DNA of 64,000 bases from Microbacterium limosum (GTDB taxonomy: Bacteria; Actinomycetota; Actinomycetes; Actinomycetales; Microbacteriaceae): contig NZ_CP137080.1 of NCBI RefSeq assembly GCF_036324365.1, forward strand, positions 1,550,001 to 1,614,000, in the 5' to 3' direction. Every line of letters starts with the position of its first letter. Position 1 is the stretch's first letter. Below the pieces are notes generated by a model. That model saw only the letters and a list, made by a program, of their open reading frames with translations, made no database searches and was not told the origin of the DNA. Positions 9,168 to 19,154 of the stretch are shown here, piece by piece. Position numbers and translations under genes: made by a program.

Positions 9168-11696
9168 GTGGCGGGCGAGCAGATCGTGCAGATCGGCGGC
9201 CGCCGCCTGCGTGTGACGAACCTCGAGAAGGTGCTGTACCCCGAGACGGGGACGACCAAGGCCGAGGTCATCGACTACTACTCGCGCATCGCCGGGTGGA
9301 TGATCCCGCACCTGGCCGGGCGCCCGGTCACGCGGAAGCGCTGGCCCGACGGCGTGGGCACGGCGGCGGAGCCGCTCGAGGCCTTCTTCGCCAAGGACCT
9401 CGAGCCCGGCGCCCCCGACTGGCTGCCCCGGCAGAGCATCGCGCACTCGGGCGGACCGAAGGACTACCCGCTGGTGACGGATGTCGCGGCGCTCGTCTAT
9501 CTCGCGCAGGTGGCGAGCCTCGAGCTCCACGTTCCGCAGTGGCGCTTCCGTGCGGACGGCGAGCGGGCCAATCCCGACAGGCTCGTGCTGGACCTCGACC
9601 CCGGCCCCGGCGTCGGGCTCGCGGAGTGCGCGGAGGTGGCGCGGGTGTGCCGCGACATCCTCGCGGGGATGGGCATGGCGGCGCATCCCGTCACGAGCGG
9701 CAGCAAGGGCATCCACCTCTACGCGGCCCTTCCCGGCGAGCAGACGAGCGACCAGATCACGGCGTTCGCGAAGGAGCTCGCCCGCGCGGTCGAGGCGGAT
9801 CATCCCGACCTCGTCGTGAGCGCCATGAGCAAGGCCCTCCGGCCCGGCCGGGTCTTCATCGACTGGAGCCAGAACAACGGCTCCAAGACGACCATCGCGC
9901 CGTACTCGCTGCGGGGACGGCCGGAGCCGACCGTGGCGGCGCCGCGCACGTGGGCGGAGCTGGAGGATGCGGGGCTGCGCCACCTGCTCTTCTCCGAGGT
10001 GCTCGAGCGCGCCGAGGCCGACGGCGATCCGCTCGCGGCGCTCGGTGCACCCGGCCTCGGCACCGGTGGCCCCCTCGCCGCCTACATCGCCAAGCGCGAC
10101 GCCGGCCGCACCCCCGAGCCCGTGCCCGCGGAGCCGACGGGCCGGCCCGCCCGGCCGGAGGAGCGGCCCCGCTTCGTCATCCAGGAGCACCACGCGTCGC
10201 GCCTGCACTGGGACCTGCGCCTCGAGCGGGACGGCGTGCTCGCCAGCTGGGCCGTCCCGCGGGGCGTGCCCCCCACGAGCGCCCGCAACAACCTCGCGGT
10301 GCAGACCGAGGACCACCCGATGGAGTACGCCTCGTTCTCCGGCGTCATCCCCGCGGGGCAGTACGGCGCGGGCACGATGACGATCTGGGACGAGGGCCGG
10401 TACGACCTCGAGAAGTGGCGCGACGACGAGGTGATCGCCACGCTCGAGGGGCGCCCCGGTGGCCCGCTCGGCACCGTGCGCCTCGCCCTCATCCGCACCG
10501 ACGGCGCCGGCGAGAAGTCGACGTGGCTGCTGCACCGCATGAAGACGGATGCCGCGGGCCGCGCCCAGCCCGACGGCGCTCCCGTCGAACCCGCCGACCA
10601 TGCGGGACTCGGTGCGACTGCCGAGCCGTCCGTCCCGGGACCCGAGCCGCCGTCCGCTCCGGATCCCGAGTCGCCGCCCGCTCCTACCGCCGGCCCGCCT
10701 CCGCCGGACGCCGGCCGCCATACGCCGATGCTCGCGACATCCGCGACTCCCGGCATCGCGAGGGCCACCGCGAGGCGCACCGCCGAGGCCGCCGGCACGG
10801 CGCCCTGGGTGGAGTTCAAGTGGGACGGCATCCGCGCGATCGGCGTGTGGAACGGGTCGTCGCTGCGCCTGCTGACGCGCACGGGCACCGACGTCACCGC
10901 GCGCTATCCGGAGGTGACGGCCGCGGCACCCGCCGTGTTCGGATCGGTGCCGCTCGTCGTCGACGGCGAGCTCGTGGCCCTGGACGAGACCGGTCGCCCG
11001 AGCTTCCCCCTCCTGCAGAACCGCATGAACCTCGCGCGAGACGCCGACATCGCACGCGAGACGTCCCGAACCCCCGTCACCTACTACCTCTTCGACGTCA
11101 TCGAGCGGGACGGCGCCGACACCGCGGCGCTTCCTCTTCACCGTCGACGCGAACTGCTCGAGGGATCGCTCAGCCCCGGCGAGACGGTGCGCATCCCGCC
11201 GGTCGTGGACGACGTCGATGCCGCTCTGGACACGGCGCGCGAATTCGCGCTCGAGGGGATCGTGGTCAAGGATCCCGCCGCGCCGTATCGCCGCGGCATC
11301 CGCACCGAGGCCTGGCTGAAGGTCAAGCTGACCCGCACGCAGGACGTCGTCGTCGGCGGCATCCGTCCGGGGAAGGGCGGGCGGCGCGGCTCGATCGGCT
11401 CCCTGCTGGTCGGCGTGCACGACGAGCGCGGGCTGCACTACGCCGGGCGGGTCGGCACCGGGTTCTCGGAGCGCGCTCTCGCGCAGCTGGCGAGCACGCT
11501 CGAGCCGCTGCGCACCGAACGGTGTCCCTTCGCCGACGTGCCCGCCGCCGACGCCTCCGATGCGCACTGGGTGCAGCCGGTCGTCGTCGGCGAGGTGGAG
11601 TTCGCCGAGTGGACACCGGGCGGCATCCTGCGCCACGCCCGGTGGAGGGGCGTGCGCGCCGACGTCCCCTCCGACGAGGTCGTGCGCGAGGACTGA
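9168..11696 (+). CDS. ligD: ATP-dependent DNA ligase D (polymerase-phosphoesterase-ligase)
   Basis: 842 residues with three domains in the mycobacterial order. The primase-like polymerase domain (about residues 1-290) carries LDLDPGPGV, the metal-binding acidic motif. The 3'-phosphoesterase domain (about 325-480) carries IQEHHASRLHWDLRLE. The ligase domain (about 530-842) carries the adenylated lysine motif FKWDGIRA. A Pro-rich linker of about 40 residues separates the second and third domains. Together with Ku this forms a complete two-component bacterial end-joining system. The start is GTG, eight bases after a GTGAGGG stretch. Confidence 0.96.
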   Translation: MAGEQIVQIGGRRLRVTNLEKVLYPETGTTKAEVIDYYSRIAGWMIPHLAGRPVTRKRWPDGVGTAAEPLEAFFAKDLEPGAPDWLPRQSIAHSGGPKDYPLVTDVAALVYLAQVASLELHVPQWRFRADGERANPDRLVLDLDPGPGVGLAECAEVARVCRDILAGMGMAAHPVTSGSKGIHLYAALPGEQTSDQITAFAKELARAVEADHPDLVVSAMSKALRPGRVFIDWSQNNGSKTTIAPYSLRGRPEPTVAAPRTWAELEDAGLRHLLFSEVLERAEADGDPLAALGAPGLGTGGPLAAYIAKRDAGRTPEPVPAEPTGRPARPEERPRFVIQEHHASRLHWDLRLERDGVLASWAVPRGVPPTSARNNLAVQTEDHPMEYASFSGVIPAGQYGAGTMTIWDEGRYDLEKWRDDEVIATLEGRPGGPLGTVRLALIRTDGAGEKSTWLLHRMKTDAAGRAQPDGAPVEPADHAGLGATAEPSVPGPEPPSAPDPESPPAPTAGPPPPDAGRHTPMLATSATPGIARATARRTAEAAGTAPWVEFKWDGIRAIGVWNGSSLRLLTRTGTDVTARYPEVTAAAPAVFGSVPLVVDGELVALDETGRPSFPLLQNRMNLARDADIARETSRTPVTYYLFDVIERDGADTAALPLHRRRELLEGSLSPGETVRIPPVVDDVDAALDTAREFALEGIVVKDPAAPYRRGIRTEAWLKVKLTRTQDVVVGGIRPGKGGRRGSIGSLLVGVHDERGLHYAGRVGTGFSERALAQLASTLEPLRTERCPFADVPAADASDAHWVQPVVVGEVEFAEWTPGGILRHARWRGVRADVPSDEVVRED

Positions 11697-11726
11697 CCCG
11701 CGGATCGCCGCCGACCCCCGGGTCAG
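11693..11726. terminator. Inverted repeat spanning the two convergent stop codons
   Basis: CTGACCCG at 11693-11700 pairs with CGGGTCAG at 11719-11726. The arms contain the stop codons of ligD and rdgB. An 8-bp stem with an 18-base loop between convergent genes could act in both directions, though the long loop makes it weak. Confidence 0.3.
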
Positions 11727-12373
11727 CGGGGTAGCGCCTCCAGCAGCGGCGCGAGTGCGGCGAAGGCCCGGGCGCGATGCGACTGCGCGTTCTTCTCCGC
11801 CGCCGAGAGCTCGGCCGCCGTTCGTTCCGCGCCGCCCTCCTGCCCATCGGGCACGAAGACCGGGTCGTAACCGAAACCACCGTCGCCGGAGGGAGCGAGC
11901 GCGACGCGCCCCGGCCACACTCCCTCGACGACGTGCTCGCTCGCCTCCTCGTCGCCGTCCGCCGACGGGACGACGAGCGCGATCGTGGAGACGAAGCACG
12001 CCCCGCGGTACGGATCGGCGATGTCCGAGAGCTGGTCGAGCAGCAGGGCGAGGTTGGCCTCGGCATCCTTCCGGTGGCCCGCCCAGTACGCCGAGAACAC
12101 GCCCGGCGATCCGCCCAGCACGTCGACGCAGATGCCGGAGTCGTCGGCCAGCGCCGGCAGTCCGGTGTGGGATGCCGCGGCGCGCGCCTTGATCAAAGCG
12201 TTCGCGGCGAAGGTCGTGCCGTCCTCGACGGGCTCGGGTCCGTCGTAGCCGACGACCTCGAGGTCGGGACGGGTCGCCGCCACGATCGCGGCGAACTCCG
12301 CGACCTTGTGCGCATTGTGCGTGGCGAGCACGACGCGCCGCCGGGGGCCGGCGCCGGGATCGGCGTGCGTCAT
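11723..12373 (-). CDS. rdgB: RdgB/HAM1 non-canonical purine NTP pyrophosphatase
   Basis: 216 residues starting MTHADPGAGPRRRVVLATHNAHKVAEF. The family motifs are SHNxxK-like (ATHNAHKVAEF), the metal and substrate loop (LADDSGICVDVLGG) and the C-terminal GFGYDPVFVPDG and SHRARA. It hydrolyses ITP, dITP and XTP to monophosphates and so keeps them out of nucleic acids. It starts five bases after the rph stop, so the two form an operon, as in many actinobacteria. The long upstream open frame overlaps rph out of frame and was ignored. Confidence 0.95.
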   Translation of the reverse strand: MTHADPGAGPRRRVVLATHNAHKVAEFAAIVAATRPDLEVVGYDGPEPVEDGTTFAANALIKARAAASHTGLPALADDSGICVDVLGGSPGVFSAYWAGHRKDAEANLALLLDQLSDIADPYRGACFVSTIALVVPSADGDEEASEHVVEGVWPGRVALAPSGDGGFGYDPVFVPDGQEGGAERTAAELSAAEKNAQSHRARAFAALAPLLEALPR

Positions 12374-12378
12374 CGTCG

Positions 12379-13125
12379 TCACTCGCCCGCGTCGGGCTGG
12401 AGGGCCGCCAGCTGCGCCACCCGCAGGTCGGCGCATCCTGCCACGCCGAGATCCAGCAGGGCGTCGAGCTCGCGCTTGTCGAAGGGCGCGCCCTCCGCGG
12501 TTCCCTGCACCTCCACGAACAGGCCGCGCCCCGACACGACGACGTTCATGTCGGTCTCGGCGCGCACGTCCTCGACGTAGGCGAGGTCGAGCATCGGCTC
12601 GCCGTCGATGATGCCGACGGAGACCGCCGCGACCGAGTCGACCAGCACCGACGAGCGCTGCGCGATGAACTTCTTCTCGCGGCCCCACTCGATCGCATCC
12701 GCCAGCGCGACATAAGCGCCGGTGATGGCCGCCGTGCGGGTTCCCCCGTCAGCCTGCAGCACATCGCAGTCGATGACGATCGTGTTCTCACCGAGCGCCT
12801 TCGTGTCGACGACCGAGCGCAGGGCACGCCCGATCAGGCGCGAGATCTCGTGGGTTCGGCCGCCGATCCTGCCCTTGACGCTCTCGCGGTCGTTCCGGCT
12901 GTTCGTGGCGCGCGGCAGCATCGCATACTCCGCCGTCACCCAGCCCTTGCCCTTGCCGGTGAGCCAGCGCGGCACCCCGTTCGTGAACGACGCCGTGCAC
13001 AGCACCTTCGTGCCGCCGAAGCTGATGAGGGCCGATCCCTCCGCGTGAGCGCTCCAGCCACGCTCGATCGTCACGGGCCGCAGCTGGTCGGGGGTGCGGC
13101 CGTCGGCGCGCGTGGTGTCGGTCAT
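12379..13125 (-). CDS. rph: Ribonuclease PH
   Basis: 248 residues, the usual length. Recognised by [28 protein letters not shown] at the N-terminus, the phosphate-binding and catalytic region [19 protein letters not shown] ([19 protein letters not shown]) and [23 protein letters not shown]. It is a phosphorolytic exonuclease that trims tRNA 3' ends. The ATG at 13125 gives the canonical start, with GAGAGGG upstream. It is probably transcribed with murI (61-bp gap) and rdgB. Confidence 0.96.
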   Translation of the reverse strand: MTDTTRADGRTPDQLRPVTIERGWSAHAEGSALISFGGTKVLCTASFTNGVPRWLTGKGKGWVTAEYAMLPRATNSRNDRESVKGRIGGRTHEISRLIGRALRSVVDTKALGENTIVIDCDVLQADGGTRTAAITGAYVALADAIEWGREKKFIAQRSSVLVDSVAAVSVGIIDGEPMLDLAYVEDVRAETDMNVVVSGRGLFVEVQGTAEGAPFDKRELDALLDLGVAGCADLRVAQLAALQPDAGE

Positions 13126-13187
13126 CTCGTGGGGATCCCTCTCGTGGTTCTCGGATGTCTCGTGGTCGTCGTGCCCGGACGTGCGGG

Positions 13188-14018
13188 TCACGCCGGGTGG
13201 GGCAGGTCGATCGCCCCGGTCTGCACGAGGCGCACGCTCTGCACCTCGCGGCCCAGCAGGCGATTCGCGAGGTCGATGAAGGCGCCCGCGGAATCCCCGG
13301 TCGCCTCGTAGACGTGCGATGGGGCGCCCGAGTCGTCGGTGAGGAGGTCTCGGGTGACGAGCTCGCGGTACACGTCGTTCGCCGTCTCCACGTCGCTCGA
13401 GACGAGCGATACCGCCGGCCCCATCACGTAACTGATGGCGCCCTTGAGGAAGGGGTAGTGGGTGCAGCCGAGCACGAGGGTGTCGATGTCGGCCTCCCGC
13501 AACGGGGCGAGATACTCCTCCGCGACCCTCAGCAGCTCGCCCGACCCGGTGACCCCCGCCTCGACGAACTCCACGAAGCGGGGGCACGCGCGGGCGAAGA
13601 CCGTGAGCCGCTCGTCGACGCCGAGCATGTCCTGGTACACGCCCGACCCGATCGTCCCCTGCGTGCCGATGACGCCGATGCGCCCGTTGCGGGTCGTCGA
13701 TATCGCGGTGCGCACGGCGGGGCCGATGACCTCCACCACGGGCACGTCGTAGCGCTCGCGCGCGTCGCGCAGTACGGCGGCCGATGCCGTGTTGCACGCG
13801 ATCACGAGCATCTTCACGCCCTGCGCGACGAGCGTGTCGAGCACCTCGAGCGAGTAGCGCCGCACATCGGCGATCGGCTTCGGGCCATACGGCGAGTGCA
13901 GCGTGTCGCCGATGTAAACGAGCGATTCGCGGGGCAGCTGATCGCCGATCGCCCGGGCGACGGTGAGTCCGCCGACCCCCGAGTCGAAGATCCCGATCGG
14001 CGCGCCGTTCATGGTCAT
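13188..14018 (-). CDS. murI: Glutamate racemase
   Basis: 276 residues. The N-terminal motif is [17 protein letters not shown]. The two catalytic cysteines lie in VIACNTASA and LGCTHYPFL. It supplies D-glutamate for peptidoglycan. Two closely spaced ATGs (14018 and 14012) both give good starts; the open frame begins at 14045 but the first nine codons look non-homologous. The neighbours rph and rdgB are commonly linked to murI in actinobacteria. Confidence 0.95.
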   Translation of the reverse strand: MTMNGAPIGIFDSGVGGLTVARAIGDQLPRESLVYIGDTLHSPYGPKPIADVRRYSLEVLDTLVAQGVKMLVIACNTASAAVLRDARERYDVPVVEVIGPAVRTAISTTRNGRIGVIGTQGTIGSGVYQDMLGVDERLTVFARACPRFVEFVEAGVTGSGELLRVAEEYLAPLREADIDTLVLGCTHYPFLKGAISYVMGPAVSLVSSDVETANDVYRELVTRDLLTDDSGAPSHVYEATGDSAGAFIDLANRLLGREVQSVRLVQTGAIDLPHPA

Positions 14019-14077
14019 CAACCCTACCCGCGGTCGCATCGGCATCCCGGCCTCGCGAGCGCCGTAAAGTGACCGAC

Positions 14078-15400
14078 ATGACGGCCGCCACCGCCCTGCT
14101 CACGGACCGCTACGAGCTCACGATGCTCGACGCCGCACTGAAGGACGGCACCGCGCAGCGACGCTGCGTCTTCGAGCTCTTCGCCCGGCGCCTGCCCGGT
14201 GGCCGCCGGTACGGGGTCGTGGCGGGCACCGGCCGCCTGCTCTCGCTCCTGCGGGACTTCCGATTCGGCGACGACGAGCTCCGCTTCCTCCGCGACGAGA
14301 GGATCGTGGATGCCGCGACCCTGTCCTTCCTCGCCGGCTACCGCTTCCGCGGCGACATCAGCGGGTACCGCGAGGGCGAGCTGTACTTCCCCGGCTCCCC
14401 CGTCCTCACGGTCGAGGGCACCTTCGCCGATGCCGTCGTGCTGGAGACCCTCGCCCTCAGCGTGCTCAACCACGATTCCGCCGTCGCGACGGCGGCCGCC
14501 CGCATGAGCGTCGCCGCGGGCGAGCGCCCCCTCGCCGAGATGGGGTCCCGGCGAGCCGGCGAGCGATCCGCCGTCGCCGCCGCGCGGGCGGCGTACATCG
14601 CGGGGTTCGGCGCGACGAGCAACCTCGAGGCGGGACGCACATGGGGCATCCCCACGATGGGGACCGCGGCGCACGCGTGGACGCTCCTGCACGACGACGA
14701 GGAGTCGGCGTTCCGGTCGCAGGTCGCGGCGCTCGGCGCGGGCACGACCCTCCTCGTCGACACGTACGACATCGCGCGCGGCGTGGAGACCGCGGTCCGG
14801 GTCGCGGGCCCGGGCCTCGGCGGCGTCCGCATCGACTCCGGCGACCTGCCCGCCATGGCCGCCGCGGTGCGCGCACAGCTCGACGCGCTCGGCGCCAGCG
14901 GAACGCGCATCACCGTCACGAGCGACCTCGACGAGTACGCGATCGCCGCACTCGCGGCGTCCCCCGTCGACGCCTACGGTGTCGGCACCTCCGTCGTGAC
15001 GGGTTCGGGACACCCCACGGCGGGCATGGTCTACAAGCTCGTAGCGAGGGAGGACGCGAGCGGCGGCTGGGTCGCCGTGTCCAAGGCATCCGCCGCCAAG
15101 GCGTCCGCGGGCGGACGCAAGGCGGCGTTCCGGGTGCGGGAGGGCGCCCACGCCGTGCAGGAGCTCGTCACCGTGTCGGACGGCACCCGGTCGCGTGACG
15201 ACGCCTCACGGCATCCGGATGCGCGTGCGCTGCAGGTGCCCCTCGTCGTGGCAGGCGAGGCCGACTCCGCCCATCTCGGGGCCGAGGGAACGCGGTCCGC
15301 GCGCGCCCATCACGCCACCGCTCGCGCCGAGCTTCCCGTGCAGGCGCTCGCGCTGAGCAAGTCGGACCCGGCCCTGCCGACGGTCTTCCTGGAGCGCTGA
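14078..15400 (+). CDS. pncB: Nicotinate phosphoribosyltransferase
   Basis: 440 residues from ATG 14078 (GTG 14069 is also in frame). Signatures include [15 protein letters not shown] at the start, [41 protein letters not shown] and [12 protein letters not shown]; the His in the HAW motif and the SGD loop belong to the active site. It makes nicotinate mononucleotide from nicotinate and PRPP for NAD salvage. It is divergent from murI with a short spacer. Confidence 0.94.
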   Translation: MTAATALLTDRYELTMLDAALKDGTAQRRCVFELFARRLPGGRRYGVVAGTGRLLSLLRDFRFGDDELRFLRDERIVDAATLSFLAGYRFRGDISGYREGELYFPGSPVLTVEGTFADAVVLETLALSVLNHDSAVATAAARMSVAAGERPLAEMGSRRAGERSAVAAARAAYIAGFGATSNLEAGRTWGIPTMGTAAHAWTLLHDDEESAFRSQVAALGAGTTLLVDTYDIARGVETAVRVAGPGLGGVRIDSGDLPAMAAAVRAQLDALGASGTRITVTSDLDEYAIAALAASPVDAYGVGTSVVTGSGHPTAGMVYKLVAREDASGGWVAVSKASAAKASAGGRKAAFRVREGAHAVQELVTVSDGTRSRDDASRHPDARALQVPLVVAGEADSAHLGAEGTRSARAHHATARAELPVQALALSKSDPALPTVFLER

Positions 15401-15409
15401 GCCCGGCGG

Positions 15410-15676
15410 TCAGGTCAGCAGCGACTCGTAGATCTCCTTGCAGGTGGGGCAGACCGGGAACTTCTCCGGGTCGCGTCCGGGGGTCCACTTCTTCCCGCAG
15501 AGGGCGCGCACCGGCTTGCCCGTCATGGCCGACTCGAGGATCTTGTCCTTCTTGACGTAGTGAGAGAAGCGCTCGTGATCGCCGGGCTCGACGCTCTCCT
15601 CGCGGATGAGCTCTTCGAGCTCACGGTCGAGGGTCGCGATGCCCCCTTCGTCGGGGGTTCCGGTGGGCGTGCTCAT
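15410..15676 (-). CDS. DUF3039 small zinc-ribbon-like protein
   Basis: 88 residues. The N-terminal half is acidic (LDRELEELIREESVEPGDHERFSHYVKKD). The C-terminal half has one Cys plus a CPTC knuckle (RALCGKKW... FPVCPTCKEIYESLL), consistent with a single zinc site. This matches the DUF3039 family of actinobacteria, whose function is unknown. Only nine bases separate its stop from the convergent pncB stop. Confidence 0.85.
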   Translation of the reverse strand: MSTPTGTPDEGGIATLDRELEELIREESVEPGDHERFSHYVKKDKILESAMTGKPVRALCGKKWTPGRDPEKFPVCPTCKEIYESLLT

Positions 15677-15717
15677 GAATCGAGAGTCTAGCGGCGGGCC
15701 CGCGGGACGGGGGCGGA

Positions 15718-17238
15718 TCAGACCATCTCGGCGTGCTCGAGCAGGCGCGTGCCCCTCCGCGCGAAGATGGCTCCGCCCGCGAAGATGCCGGCCACGAGCA
15801 GCACGAGCCCGGCCCCGAGTCCGAGCGCCAGCGCCGCGTCTGCCGCGCCGGCATCGCCCGACAGCGCGCGAACGCCCCACCACAGCGACGGTGCCGCCGC
15901 GGCAAGGGCGCCCAGCAGCACGAGCGCCTGCGACCACACCCCGGAGGACCCCGCGCGCTGCGGCTGCCGGAAGGGGCTGTCGCCCGGCCGGGTGACGGCA
16001 TAGGGCGCGAGCGCCGACGCGATGCTCGACAGGCCGAGCCCGCCGAGGAAGAGGGCGGCGGAGACCCCGAGCAGGGCGGGAAGCAGGTCGGCCTGGCCCG
16101 ACAGCGTCGACGCGAGCACCGCCCCGACCACGAGGACGGGTGTGCCGAAGAGGAGGATCGGCACGAGCCGGCCCGCACGATCCGCCGCGCCGCGCACGCC
16201 CGCCGCGACGTGCATCCATATCGCCGTGTGGTCGTAGGCGACGTCGTCGTGCGGCAGCCATCCGAGGAAGAGCGCGGCGAGCGGAACGGGGATGAGCGCG
16301 ACCAGTTCGGCCGGAACCCCCGCGACCAACGGAGGCAGCGTCACGAGCAGCGCCGCCACGGGGACGATCGCGATGTTCGTGAGATAGCGCCGGTCGTGGA
16401 GCCAATAGATCATGCTGCGCGCGCCGATCGCGCCCGCGGGGTTTCCCGGCATCACGCCGAACCAGCCGAGGCCGGCCCGGCGCGGCACGGGGCGCCTCGC
16501 GGGAGCCCGCAGCAGGCCGACGGTCACCGCGGCCCACGCCGCGAGGGTGACGACGAGGGTGATCACCGCGACCGCCCAGGCGTCGCCGCCGCCGGAGAGG
16601 AGCGCCCACGGTGCGGCGAGCGGGGACACGACGAGGGCGGATGCCGCGGCATCCACTGCGCCCGTGGGCGGCACGCCGGTGAGGGCGCCGACCGCCGCCG
16701 CAGCGGGGGCGGCGGCGAGCAGCACGGCGACCACGACGACGAGGCTGGGCCGCCGCCGTCGCGGGAGCTGGGCGGCGAGGGCGAAGCCGAGCCTCGCTGC
16801 ACCCACCGCCGTCGCGAGAGCGATGAGAACGGCGAGGACCGCCGTCACGACCCCGAGGCCCGCGGATGCCGCGATGCCCGCCGCCGCGATCGCCGTCGCG
16901 ACCACGGGGACACTCAGGAACGACGCCCCGAAGACGGCCGCCGCGAGTGGCAACGGCGCGACTCCGATGACGGCGAAGCGGCGGGGGTCGAGGGGGTCTT
17001 CCGCTCTCGTGAGAACGGGCATGAGGAAGAAGGACGCCGTCACCGCCGTCCCGAGGAGCACCGCGAAGGTCGTCAGCGCGCCGCTCTCGCGCGAGAGCGC
17101 GCCCGCGAGCGGCCAGATCAGGACGGCGCCGAGGCCGAGAAGCACGCCGCCGAGGACCGAGCGCACGGCCGCCCGCCGATCGCCGCGCGCCGACGCCAGC
17201 AGCAGGGAGATCCTCAGTCGGAGAAGTTGTGCAGCCAC
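15718..17238 (-). CDS. ABC exporter permease (membrane subunit)
   Basis: 506 residues, mostly hydrophobic, with about twelve predicted membrane segments grouped as two sets of six around a central polar stretch (LLRAPARRPVPRRAGLGWFGVMPGNPAG). No binding-protein or nucleotide motifs. It starts with GTG inside the last 25 bases of the ATPase gene, so the two are coupled partners. The substrate is unknown. The layout resembles two-gene ABC-2-type exporters of actinobacteria. Confidence 0.78.
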   Translation of the reverse strand: MAAQLLRLRISLLLASARGDRRAAVRSVLGGVLLGLGAVLIWPLAGALSRESGALTTFAVLLGTAVTASFFLMPVLTRAEDPLDPRRFAVIGVAPLPLAAAVFGASFLSVPVVATAIAAAGIAASAGLGVVTAVLAVLIALATAVGAARLGFALAAQLPRRRRPSLVVVVAVLLAAAPAAAAVGALTGVPPTGAVDAAASALVVSPLAAPWALLSGGGDAWAVAVITLVVTLAAWAAVTVGLLRAPARRPVPRRAGLGWFGVMPGNPAGAIGARSMIYWLHDRRYLTNIAIVPVAALLVTLPPLVAGVPAELVALIPVPLAALFLGWLPHDDVAYDHTAIWMHVAAGVRGAADRAGRLVPILLFGTPVLVVGAVLASTLSGQADLLPALLGVSAALFLGGLGLSSIASALAPYAVTRPGDSPFRQPQRAGSSGVWSQALVLLGALAAAAPSLWWGVRALSGDAGAADAALALGLGAGLVLLVAGIFAGGAIFARRGTRLLEHAEMV

Positions 17239-18893
17239 TCCAGGCCCTCCGCGTCGTCGAGCCCGCCGGTGAGTTCGATGAAACGCTGCTCCATCGTGAG
17301 GTCGCCGCGCACGTCGTCGACGGTGCCCTGCGCGAGGACCCTGCCATCGACGATCACCGCGACACGCGTGCAGACCCGTTCCACCAGACCCATGCCGTGG
17401 CTGGAGAGCACGACCGTTCCGCCGTGCTCGACGTAGCTGCGGAGGATGTCCAGGATGATGTCGGACGACTCGGGGTCGACGGCCTCGAACGGCTCGTCGA
17501 GGATCAGCACGCGCGGCGAGTGGATCATCGCGCCGGCCAGCATGATCTTCTTGACCATCCCCGCCGAGTAATCCGACACCGAGCGCGCCAGCGCATCGCG
17601 AAGGTCGAAGACGCGCGCGAGGTCGGCGATCCGGTCGTTCACGACCGCGGGGCGCAGCCCCCGGAGCACGCCGTAGTAGTACAGCAGCTGACGGCCGCTG
17701 AGGCGGTCGAAGGTTCGCAGCCGGTCGGGCAGCACCCCGAGCTTCGCCTTCGCGGCGCGGGGGTCGGCCGCGGCATCCACGCCCGCGATCTCGACGGTGC
17801 CCTCATCCGCTCGCAGCAGGCCCGCCATGATCGACAAGGACGTGGTCTTGCCCGCCCCGTTCGGGCCGACGAGCCCGAAGAAGCTGCCCGCGGGAACTGT
17901 GAGATCGATGGCGTCGAGCACGGTGTGCCCGCCGAATCGCTTGGTCACCGCCGTCATCGCGATGGCGGGGCTGTCGGAGTCCGCATCCGCGGTCGCCACC
18001 CCCTCTGCGGCTGACTCCGCCGCCACATCCGCGTCCGTCGCGGCGGTGGCGTCTACGGCTGAGACGTCCGCGACCGGCGCCTCGTCGGAACCCTCGGCTT
18101 TCGTCTCGGGCTCAGGCCCGGGGGCCGCATCCTCGCGCCCCGCGCGGGGCTGCCGCGCAATCGCCACCGTGTCCGGGACGGGCTCGGCAGCTGTATCGGC
18201 CTCGACATCCTCGCCTTCGCCCTCCGCCACCACCGCGATGTCCGGTGCGATGACCGGCGCAGCCGTCCCCGACGGCTCTTCATCGGCGTCGGCTCGACCC
18301 GCGTCGTCCTTCTCGCCCGTGCCCGCCGGGATGCCTTCGGCCGCGAGCGCCTCGCCAGGGACCGCGGCTTTCAGCCGGGCCGCCTCCGCAGCGCTCAACG
18401 GCGGAAGCGGCGGAAGCGGCGGAAGCGCCGATACGACGCCCGTGCTCTCGTCGTCAGCCGGGGAGGGGGCGGACGCACTCGATTCGGGCGTGGGAAGGTC
18501 CGTCTTCTTCGGCACCGCCGCCGCACGCGGCTTCCTGGGCGCCGCACCGGCCCCGGACTTACCGGACGCCGCACCGGACCCGGACTTACCGGATGCCGCA
18601 CCGGACCGGGGCTTGCGGGGAGCCGTGGCGGCACGCGGCTTCTTGGCCGCCGCCCCGGCACCCGACTTCTCCGGCTTCGCCCCGCCGCTCGCGGCCGTCA
18701 CACGGGGCGCCCGGGGCGCACGCGGCGCGGCGGGCTTCTTCTCGCCCGTCGGCGTTCGCGCGGGGCGCTTGCGGGGAGGTGGCGTCGACTTCTCCGCGCT
18801 CGATCCGGCATCGTCCACGGACGCGTCCGGTGCGGGCGCCGACGCGTCGGGCTCGTCGGACGGATCACGCGGGTCTGAGCTCGAGGCGGTCAC
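17214..18893 (-). CDS. ABC exporter ATPase with long low-complexity N-terminal extension
   Basis: 559 residues from GTG 18893. The C-terminal 250 residues are a normal ATPase: Walker A GPNGAGKTTS, a degenerate signature DYSAGMVKK in place of LSGGQ, Walker B VLILDEPFEAVDPES and the H-loop VVLSSHGMG. The first 310 residues are Ala/Pro/Lys-rich and then Ala/Asp/Glu-rich, with repeats such as GAASGKSG and PPLPPLPPL, and no recognisable fold. A start at the internal Met of MTAVTKRFGGHTVLD would give a standard-length ATPase, so translation of the extension is not proven. Its partner permease overlaps the 3' end. Confidence 0.85.
   Translation of the reverse strand: MTASSSDPRDPSDEPDASAPAPDASVDDAGSSAEKSTPPPRKRPARTPTGEKKPAAPRAPRAPRVTAASGGAKPEKSGAGAAAKKPRAATAPRKPRSGAASGKSGSGAASGKSGAGAAPRKPRAAAVPKKTDLPTPESSASAPSPADDESTGVVSALPPLPPLPPLSAAEAARLKAAVPGEALAAEGIPAGTGEKDDAGRADADEEPSGTAAPVIAPDIAVVAEGEGEDVEADTAAEPVPDTVAIARQPRAGREDAAPGPEPETKAEGSDEAPVADVSAVDATAATDADVAAESAAEGVATADADSDSPAIAMTAVTKRFGGHTVLDAIDLTVPAGSFFGLVGPNGAGKTTSLSIMAGLLRADEGTVEIAGVDAAADPRAAKAKLGVLPDRLRTFDRLSGRQLLYYYGVLRGLRPAVVNDRIADLARVFDLRDALARSVSDYSAGMVKKIMLAGAMIHSPRVLILDEPFEAVDPESSDIILDILRSYVEHGGTVVLSSHGMGLVERVCTRVAVIVDGRVLAQGTVDDVRGDLTMEQRFIELTGGLDDAEGLEWLHNFSD
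18541..18600. repeat. 27-bp tandem repeat inside the ATPase extension
   Basis: Two near-identical 27-bp units (18541-18567 and 18568-18594, differing at two positions) and the beginning of a third encode the GAASGKSGS-type peptide repeat. A 9-bp unit repeated three times near 18403-18429 encodes PPLPPLPPL. This looks like in-frame repeat expansion, not a CRISPR or mobile element. Confidence 0.7.
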
Positions 18894-19154
18894 CGTCCCA
18901 ACGTATCAACCCCGTCGGGTTCGCACCGGCGCGGGGGGCAGCCTCGGCGCTCCGCGCGGGGCGACCGAGGCGCATGATGACGCAGTTGTCACGATGGCGC
19001 AACGGAGGCGGCATATTCTGCCCCTTCTCAGGGGGCTTCGATACCATGCAGGAGGCACAACGGGGTGTCGCGTCGATGAATCGACGTTGAACACACGAAC
19101 CGCAACGGTTCATGAGCGGTCACACCACACACAGCGCACACTCCCAGGAGCACC

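Noticed and set aside
8241..11999. Very long open frame on the minus strand opposite ligD (over 1200 codons) and similar long frames opposite other genes
   Set aside because: The translation is Arg/Gly/Ala-rich without motifs; it is the usual shadow of a high-GC gene. The true genes carry clear family motifs.
18403..18605. Short repeats that might suggest a CRISPR or satellite
   Set aside because: The 27-bp and 9-bp units are head-to-tail, without spacers, and encode low-complexity protein in frame.
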